Shown here one piece after another: positions 56,655-64,000 of a DNA stretch of 64,000 bases. The position numbers and the translations under genes are program-made. The stretch's first letter is position 1; each line of letters opens with the position of its first letter. Source of the stretch: Eucommia ulmoides (Eukaryota; Streptophyta; Magnoliopsida; Garryales; Eucommiaceae); assembly GCA_016647705.1 (NCBI GenBank), contig CM028339.1:24281803-24345802 (forward strand), in the 5' to 3' direction. The notes under the pieces were generated by a model. The model was not told where the DNA came from. It searched no databases and saw only the letters and a list, made by a program, of their open reading frames with translations.

Positions 56655-56925
56655 GCTTAGAGGATCGTTTAGAGTAATGAAAAATGACTCACGATGATAT
56701 TCATGACGAACAAGTGTCCGTTTAAAGTGATAGAAAATTACTCAAGACAATCCCATGATAAATAAATGTCTGTTTAGAGGATCATTTAGAGTAATGAAAA
56801 AATAACTCATGATGAACAAGTGTCCACTTAGAGGATCGTTTAGAGTAACAGAAAATTACTCATAACAATACTTATGATGAACAAATGTCCGTTTAGAAGA
56901 TCGTTTAGAGTGATAGAAAATGACA
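56655..56925. repeat. Minisatellite, unit about 60-75 bp
   Basis: The block 'tccgtttagaggatcgttta' with following 'gagtaatgaaaaatgactca' and 'gatgaacaa(g/a)tg' recurs four to five times with insertions and deletions between copies. Not coding. Confidence 0.8.
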
Positions 56926-56969
56926 CTTATGCCTCAACCCCTTGGTTGGGAGGAGAAAGAAAGACAAGA

Positions 56970-57178
56970 AGTATAAAATGTGTTCCAGTCAGTGGTTGGG
57001 GCGAATATGACAGGACTAAGTATCAAATGCGGTTTAGCTTACGGCTGGAGCGACAAACTCAAATCTCTTAGATTCGAGATAAGTGGGAATCACATAATAT
57101 GCCCTAGCCTATGGCTGGAGCAAAAATGTGAGAACAAAGATATAAAATGTGTCCCAGCCTATGGCTGTGGTTGACTCT
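56970..57178. repeat. Second minisatellite, unit about 50 bp
   Basis: The motif 'aaatgtgtcccagcctatgg' with 'ctggagc' recurs four times (56977, 57027, 57098, 57147 approximately) with diverged spacers. It adjoins the previous array but the units are unrelated. Short frames across it are incidental. Confidence 0.7.
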
Positions 57179-57545
57179 TAGATAACCGAACCTTTATAGA
57201 TTGTCTACGTACCTTAGCATTACGTCAATTATCAGGTTTAGCGTAGTTCACTACTACCCTTTTTAGGGAAAAACACTACTTGGATGCTCCTTAGAGTTTT
57301 TTTGAGTTTTCGGCAATAAGAGTTTTCATTTCGAGCTGGTAGGAAAATGAGAGGATCCAGTAATAAAGAAATCCATGCTTCCGGCCCTTTTGAGTTCCTT
57401 ACAAGTGGACAAGATAACACTTCCAAAACAAAATCATAGTATGAGAAAAATTGGTCACCTTTGATGACTCGCAATTCTATTCCCTCCTCTTCTGTCGCAG
57501 TCACTTCACTTGACTGACGACACTGGAATTTGTCTGGAAGTGATT

Positions 57546-57700
57546 CAATGAAATTTCTTTATTTGAATTCAGAGACTTCGTTTTTCAACTCAGGGGAAGG
57601 GCCCAACATGCCTCGGGGTAATTCAATAAGACTCTCTTATTTGAATTCAGAGACTTCGCTTTCCAACTCAGGCGCAGGGCCTAACATGCCTCATCAAGGT
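57546..57700. repeat. 78-bp direct repeat, two copies
   Basis: The block 'ttatttgaattcagagactt' plus 'caactcagg..agggcc(c/t)aacatgcctc' occurs twice, 78 bp apart (for instance 57559 and 57637), so the spacing is exactly 26 codons. No protein family recognised on either strand. The surrounding 57180-58160 region contains no other feature I can identify. Confidence 0.75.
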
Positions 57701-58163
57701 TTCCTTGGTTTGCCCAACTAGACTCCTGTTTTTCCAAATTTGTAGGTGCTTCGATACTTAGGGTTCTAATACTCCTGCATGCTCTTTATTTTCTTAAATC
57801 CTGCAAAACTGATTTACTCAAAAAAAAAAAAAAAGGGCAAAATGTCGAAAGTTACTAAAACAAGTACCTTTATGATATGATTTTCTGTGAGATTTTGAGT
57901 TGGATTACAGAAGAATATGGTTCCAATACACTTTAGGACCATGCCCAATATTTCTTTTCACAAATTCTGATTTCATTCAATTCCATTAAGTTCTAATCCG
58001 GAGAACTGTCGTTTGTCCACCAAATCGGCCCGAAGTAGAAACCTTGAGTGAATCAATCTATCCCATTATTTTCTTTTCAAATTTCTTATATATTTTGCAC
58101 CAACGCTTCTCGCTCAGTTTGTGGTGTTGTTACGGCCCTTAATTTATTTATTTATTTCTCTCT

Positions 58164-58165
<2 letters not shown>

Positions 58166-58203
<38 letters not shown>
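58166..58203. repeat. Poly(T) tract
   Basis: An uninterrupted run of more than 30 T after a (CT)n stretch. It marks the left limit of recognisable gypsy pol similarity and might be the A-tail of an inserted sequence on the minus strand. Confidence 0.85.
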
Positions 58204-58204
<1 letters not shown>

Positions 58205-58500
58205 AGGAACAAATGATTGAGCTTGCAATGGTTTAGAAGCAACCGAGCTTAGAAATCAACTTGGTCTTCTTTGAGGATTGAGACCTTCTTACAACCCGAG
58301 AATCCATCAATAAAGTGGTAAATTTGGTGCCCAACAGTGTTAGTTGATGGTGATAAATCCTCATCTTTATTTGCTTTATCCATTCCAGCATTGATCTTCA
58401 TTAAACGGTTGGTAACCGGTATTACATTTCAAAGCCTCTTCATTGCGATTATTGATCTGGATGGTTATGTTCCGTTTTCACTATTGGGTTTGATAGTAGG

Positions 58501-60063
58501 TATGTGGCGGAGCGTTTTGTTACGCGCTCGCGTATTGACTACTCGCAAGTGTACGGGATTAAAGTTTTAGTATAGTATGATTGTTTAAGATCGGGTATTA
58601 TATCCACAGGGATTGATATTCGTTATTATCGAGTACCGTGTTTATCATGACCTAACTTTATTTAGGCTAAAAATAAATGTATTTAATTAATTAATACTAA
58701 TACTAATATAACCTAAATTAATTATACTAATATAATGAGATGTTTTAGGGAACAAAATTGTCTAGGGATTAACTCGGTTTACAAATACGTGTTCGATCTC
58801 GATTAACTTACGTTTACGGTGTTTGACCTATTTAACAATCTCAGTTTGTAAACTTCTCTGCCATCTCTCCTAAGTGTAAGACGGGGGATATAACGCTGAC
58901 TTCGTGTCAACGAAGAAGTCCCCCTCAACGTCTTGACGACTCTAGGTCATGTGAGTTTCACCCTAAAGTCATTGATTTCACACAATCCAATTCCCGACTA
59001 GGTCATTGGATTATCGCGTTGTGTTTACCCTATCGATAATCTCAGTTCTAAAACTCCACCGTCACCTCTCCCGAGTGTAAGATGGGGGAATACATGACTT
59101 CGAGTCAACGAATAAGTCCCCCTCAATGTCTTAATGACCCTAAGTCACGTGAGTCTTACCCCAACATCATCGATTGACATTATGTTTACTTTAGTCCGAA
59201 TCCGGGGTTTGTCAAACCTCGTATTCTTGATATATCTATCTAAGCATAATAAATATTATAATACGATAAACACAATCAAACTACAAAGAATAAACATAAA
59301 TGCAACACCGAAATCATTCGAATCATATATTTATAAATATAGTGTTAATCCCTATACAATCTATGTTTAACTACGGCCATAATCGCATTTACAAATAAAG
59401 CACCAACTAAACATGCTCACAATATCCTAAGTTAAAGAAATAAGAAAAGAAATTAAAGAACTTAGCTTCGTCTGAAGATTTGTCACTAAGAACCGTTCAA
59501 CGATCGCTTCGCCATCTTCCTCCACCTCGGGATATGAGCTCTCCATCTAAAACTTCTCTACATATCTTATACTAAGCCCTAAAGGGGCTCTAATGGCCGG
59601 AGAGTGCCAGAGGAGAGGAGAGGGGTATTTATAGGCAAAATATCTCAAAATATCTAAGCTGTGCAGAGGCCACCGCCTAGGCGGTAGGTATGTCCGTTGG
59701 TTAATCGCCGCGGCACTGAGGATAGCAGTGGGTTAGGTGACCTCTTTACAGTTTCACCGCCTAGGTGGTGAGCTTCCAGTAGATTTAGGCCCTCTCTGCA
59801 TTTTCACCGCCGCGACGGAGGTTTGGACGCTGCGGCGGTGGACTTCTTTCAGAATATTGCTGTTTTGCTTGTTTTTCCACTATTCTTCGACCATTCTTGG
59901 TTCGATCTGATTGTTTACGCTCCAGTTTCATACCTTTTCACCCCCACACACCTGATTTATACAAAAAAAAAAAAAACTAATCAAAACATAATAAAAACGC
60001 TATAAAAATATTATAAAACTAACAAAATCGGTTTGAAAATATGTAGGTAGATCACACCTATCA
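58501..60063 (-). mobile_element. Solo LTR, family S copy 2, inside gypsy pol
   Basis: Flanked by a perfect pentamer GTAGG (58496-58500 and 60064-60068). Its right end is CACACCTATCA as in copy 1; the left end reads TATGTGGCGG instead of TG. It shares 'tcgcaagtgtacggg', 'ttagtatagtatgat' and 'accctaggtcacgtgag'-type blocks with copies 1 and 3, two internal repeats with CACCTCTCC..GAGTGTAAGA (from about 58863 and 59064), and a palindrome cluster at 59673-59840. No internal region remains. Confidence 0.85.
59673..59840. repeat. Palindrome cluster in solo LTR copy 2
   Basis: Contains CCGCCTAGGCGG (59673-59684), CCGCCTAGGTGG (about 59757) and a GC-rich stem CCGCCGCGACG / CGCTGCGGCGG around TTTGGA at 59807-59838. 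This occupies the place of the CTTAGG/CCTAAG stem of copy 1. Confidence 0.8.
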
Positions 60064-62191
60064 GTAGGCAAGTCAATATGTTTACATCCATTTTTATCAT
60101 ATCACCAAAGGACCAGTGGAGACAACTTGATTGGCTTGCAGCAATATATCAAAACATCTTTAGGGTAATAGATGCCGATCTTGACTTTCAAATCCTTTGG
60201 CACTATGGAATTTATGTCAGATTCAGTCAAAGGCCCTTTGTATCTCACCATTGTTTGGTTAAACAAAATCTTCCTTTGTTTCTATTCCCATTAGATCGTT
60301 GTTTAGCCTCTGTATTGGAATCATATACTTCATATCCTCGCTCAGTCACATCACTTACAATATATGCAGACAATTTTGTGTACCTGAAAGAGTAAGATTC
60401 AAACATTGGACCATAATTTGGATAAAACAATATGACATTTATTGAAATTTAAAAAGCCATTATAGAGAAAATCATTTTCCATCCAAAAGACCAACGGGAT
60501 GAAAAGGTGAGTACGAAAATGTCCCAATTTTATCAAAACACCTAGCAAATTGAAAGTGAACAAAGATCCCAGTTTTGTAGCCTTTAGATTTTTTAACTCG
60601 AGCCTCAGGCACATGACTCTCTCCCATTTCTACCAATCTTTCGTTAAAGATCGACTTCACCACTCCCTGAAGGAGCATGCTCAGTCAGTGGATTCAGTTG
60701 GCAATTTGGCACAACGGCCTTAATTTTTTTGCTGGGGGAATGTGATAGATCATTTCTGTATGAAATCTTGGATTTTGTCTTTTTCTTGGAAGTATTGCTC
60801 AGTCGTATGTCCCTTAGTTCTAAAATGGTACTCACATAAAACATTTGGAGTAGCCATCTTACTCCCTGGTTTAGGCTTATGAAAGGGTAGAGGCATCAAT
60901 ATTTTCTTTTTTAAACAGTTTCGGGATAGCTTAGTGATGAAGATTGGAAGGTCTAGTGCTTTTTTTTTTTCATCGTTTTGAAAAATGACCATCCCCAGTA
61001 GCGTGAGGTAGATAATCATGGTGGTATTGGGTTCCTAGTTTTAGGATGTGGTTAGGGATTTGTGGTGAGTGGTTTTGATTTGGCTGATATGGAGGTGCTT
61101 GATATTGAGAATAGTATTGGGGAGTGTGGTTCCGGTAAGAGGGAGGTAAATTCTGGTATTGGGAGTAGCGCGAACGGTTTTGGGAATATGATGAGTATCG
61201 GAGGTAATTTTTATTTTGGCAATTTTGTGCAGGATGGTTGTGGTATTGGTTATTTTGGTTTGGATAATTTTGGGAATGAGAAGTTTGGGGGTTATTTTGG
61301 TAAGGGATTTGTTGGGGGGAAAATAACGACGGCTACCTCATTCTCTTTCTTCTTTGGTGGAGTTGATCTTTTCGTCAAATCGGGAGAGGTCCCTTCAATC
61401 TTTCCATTCTTTATTTCTTCTTTACTTCGACTTGCTTGATTGCATCGCCGAAGGAGGCCATTGCTATACTTGATAGACTCTCATAGAACGGCGACGTATG
61501 AATCAATTTGAATATTTCCAGCTAAGCCTCCTCACTTAGTCTAGTAGATGACTTTGGTAGCCTCCTCACTCCAGTAGGCAGTGTACCTTCGAAAGCATTT
61601 ATCTTTTTTTCTCTAGTATCTAGTACAGGGTATTACGATCTGGGGTGGCATCTTTGTTGTACACATATTGTTCACAAAAGGCCTCCACTAGATCCTCGAA
61701 GGTTTTAATTTGCGCCAGGTCCAGAGTCATGTACCAACTAAGGGTTGGTCCTTTCAATGATCGACGGAACATTTTCAGGCAAAGATCTTCGTTCCAAACA
61801 TGGACTCCTAATTCCTCCTTGTAGATACTGATGTGCCATTTTGGGGGGACCAGTACCATCATATTTCGTGAACTCCGAAACTATGAAATTTTCCAGATAC
61901 ACCACCCAGAACGTTGCAGATAGCTCTTTATATACCATTTTTCTAGAGGGCTTCTCATTTTTTTAACTCTTCCATACTTCTCTCCAATTTCTCTATTTTA
62001 AGAAGCCAGGCCGGAGAGGTTCTATTCTCGTCTTCCTTGTTTTTGGTTTTAGTGGTCAGGACTGGTTAATTGGCATTCAAATTGTTAGGGAGAGTAATGA
62101 CTCTCTCTGGATGAATGAGAATCTACGGTGAAGAGGGAGCTGGGTCCTCTAGTGAGACCTAATACACAGACCCCTAGTTAGGATATACTGG

Positions 62192-63977
62192 TGATAGGTG
62201 TGATCTACCTACGTATTTTCAAACCGAATTAAGTTAGTTTTCGTGCGTTTATATAGTATTTTATTATGTTTTAATTATTTTTCGTACTTTTTGTATAAAT
62301 CAGGCGTGTGAGACAAAATGATAGGAAACTGGAGCGAAAACGATGAGATCGAACCAAAAGCGATCGAAGAATAGTGGAAAAAATAAGTTCGGAGGTAAAA
62401 TTGTGAAACAAGCCCACTGCCGCGGCGGTGAAGAAGCTGAGAAAAAAACAAGTGTTACTGATGGACCACTGCCTAGGCAGAGAAATCCACCGCCTAGGAG
62501 AAAATCCAGCAAAGAAAACAAAAATAGGCTACTGACAACCCACCGCTTAGTAGGAAATCCAGCAGAATGTTCTTCCTAAGCCACCGCTTTCTTCATCGTC
62601 GTGACAGTCACCAAACCGACCTACCTCCACCTAGGCGGAGGAACCCTTCTCCTAGGTAGAAACCTTCTGCACAACCTTGATATTTATTATATATTTATTT
62701 AGATATTTTGCTTATAAATACCATCCCCTCTCCCCTCCTTGTGAACCCCCCGGCCATTTGGGCACCTTTGGCCATATTTAGGTTTAGGTTTAGGAGTTTT
62801 AGAGGTGGAGCTCACATCCCGAAGTGGAGAAGACGGCGAATCGATCGTTGAGCATTCTTAGCGGTTTATCTTCGGATGAGGCTAAGTTCTTCGATTGTTT
62901 TTTCTTATTTCTTTATCTTAGGATCATGTGAGCATGTTTAGCTTGTTATTTCATTGTATATGCGGTTATGACCACAAGTTAAATATTGATTGTAGTAGGG
63001 ATTAGTACTATATTTATAAATATGTTGTTTGGATGATTTCGGTATCACGTTTATGTTTGTTCTTCATAGTTTGATTGTATTTATTGTATTATTTGTTTAT
63101 CATACTTAGTTAGATAAATGAAGAATATGGGGTTTTGACAAACCCCAGATTCGGATTTGGGTAAACAAACGCCACGATTTTATAACCCAGTTAGGGTTTG
63201 AATTGTGGACAATCGATGACGTTGGGGCAAGACTCACGCGACCCAGGGTCATTAAGATGTTGAGGGGGACTTTTTCATTGATTCAAAGTCACGTATTCCT
63301 TACACTCGGGAGAGGTGGCGAGAGAGTTTTAGAACTGAGATTGTCGATAGGGTAAACACAACGCATGAAATCAATGACGTTGGGGCGAGACTCACGTGAC
63401 CTAGAGTCGTTAAGACGTTGAGGGGGACTTTTTTGTCGACACGAAGTCACGTTATATCCCTCGTCTTACACTCGGGAGATGTGGCGATGAAGTTTACGAA
63501 CTGAGGTTTTGTGTGCAATCAATGAGGGTGGGGCAAGACTCACGCAACTTAGGGTCATTAAGACGTTAAGGAGGACGTCTTCGTTGATTTAAAGTTGTGT
63601 TATATCCCCTGTCTTATACTTGGGAGAGGTGGCGGAGGAGTTTTAGATATCGAGATTGTCAAATACGTCAAGCACCATTATTGTGAACTAAACGAAATCA
63701 AACGCGTATAAATAAATAAAGTTAATCCCTAAATAATCCATCCCATAATTATCTCGTATTAGTAATTAGTATAGTTAAATTAGTATATTAATATTAGTAA
63801 TAATTAACTAAATTACATTTTTGGTCGCCTAGATAAAGTTAGGTTATGAGAATCGCGGCACTCGATAGTAACAACACCAATCCCTATGGATATGATACTC
63901 GACCGAAAGGTCCATTATACTAAAACTTGATCCGTACGCTTGCGGTGAAAGTGGTAGCGCTTAATTAGCGGCCGCTA
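62192..63977 (+). mobile_element. Solo LTR, family S copy 3, opposite orientation
   Basis: Starts TGATAGGTGTGATC and ends GCGGCCGCTA; flanked by a perfect pentamer ACTGG (62187-62191 and 63978-63982). It is the reverse complement in orientation relative to copies 1 and 2. It has three instead of two of the internal repeats carrying GAGAGGTGGCG-type blocks (63309, 63475, 63624) and a palindrome cluster at 62413-62660 (e.g. CTGCCTAGGCAG). The last 18 bases of the window belong to the disrupted host sequence. Confidence 0.85.
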
Positions 63978-64000
63978 ACTGGCGCACTATAAGTGAAGGG

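Larger units (their letters stand above)
58204..62060 (-). pseudogene. Decayed Ty3/gypsy gag and pol fragments, interrupted by a solo LTR
   Basis: On minus, gag lies at about 62040-60700: 'KLERSMEELKK', 'LCLKMFRRSLKGPTLSWY', 'FEDLVEAFCEQY', an Asn/Gln/Tyr-rich stretch (61060-61330) and a knuckle-like CEYHFRTKGHTTEQYF (about 60830). Toward the left, heavily mutated pol follows: 'PNCQLNPLTEHAPSGSGE' (60670-60720), a pre-RT part near 60080-60420, then after the solo LTR at 58501-60063 an RT motif HQIYHFIDGFSGCKKVSILK (58330-58260). Frames are broken throughout. The glycine-rich open frame on + at 61062-61439 is the antisense of the gag Asn/Gln region. Confidence 0.75.

Noticed and set aside
61062-61439. 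Glycine-rich protein on +
   Set aside because: It is the complement of the Asn/Gln/Tyr-rich part of gypsy gag on minus, within a gag-pol remnant.
58501-63977. Solo LTR copies 2 and 3 as the two LTRs of one element
   Set aside because: They are in opposite orientation and have different target duplications (GTAGG and ACTGG).

Overview
The window is nuclear DNA from a flowering plant, most likely a eudicot. It is very AT-rich between genes, genes are intron-rich with GT..AG boundaries, and it carries plant-type LTR retrotransposons, TRIMs, SINEs, an RTE-type LINE and non-autonomous TIR elements. I cannot name the species. Three protein-coding genes can be assembled with intact reading frames; nearly everything else recognisable is transposon-derived and much of it is nested.

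Layout. 0-7.2 kb: two copies of a hAT-like non-autonomous element (563-1110; 6245-7203 with an 8-bp target duplication), a larger TIR-type element (about 1985-4992) interrupted by another, and a solo LTR (5253-6058). 7.4-14.4 kb: a ten-exon gene on + for a secreted, probably GPI-anchored aspartic protease of the ASPL1 (aspartic proteinase-like protein 1) family, 532 aa, with a TRIM in intron 2. 16.5-17.6 kb: second copy of the 2-kb TIR family. 18.68-27.08 kb: a Ty3/gypsy-related element read on -, with gag remnant, PBS, PPT and 5-bp target duplication but no visible pol. Between gag and the 3' LTR lies a 3.6-kb array of about 36 units of 100 bp, each carrying a dyad; its left LTR is split by a 1.73-kb solo LTR of another family. 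30.6-32.9 kb: decayed LINE. 34.07-34.27 kb: SINE.

36.2-37.4 kb: a two-exon HIPP gene (heavy-metal-associated isoprenylated plant protein) on +, 151 aa, with CDGC metal site and CSIM prenylation box. 39.0-42.5 kb: 3'-truncated Ty1/copia element. 42.6-44.1 kb: nested MITE-like elements. 45.6-47.8 kb: TRIMs, one complete and others in a mosaic. 48.05-56.05 kb: FKBP16-4, a chloroplast-lumen FKBP-type prolyl isomerase on -, five exons, 213 aa. Its 5.6-kb intron 2 holds a complete but internally inverted copia element (48861-52820), and a SINE abuts its putative TATA box. 56.6-57.7 kb: minisatellites. 58.2-62.1 kb: decayed gypsy gag-pol on -, interrupted by one solo LTR (58501-60063) and bounded by another (62192-63977), both of the same family as the solo LTR at 18.8 kb.

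The three genes show no obvious shared pathway; they are separate loci in a transposon-rich stretch. The most unusual structures are the dyad-bearing 100-bp array inside the gag-only retroelement, the CCTAGG palindrome clusters in the three solo LTRs, and the copia element whose 5' part has been flipped through a short inverted homology.
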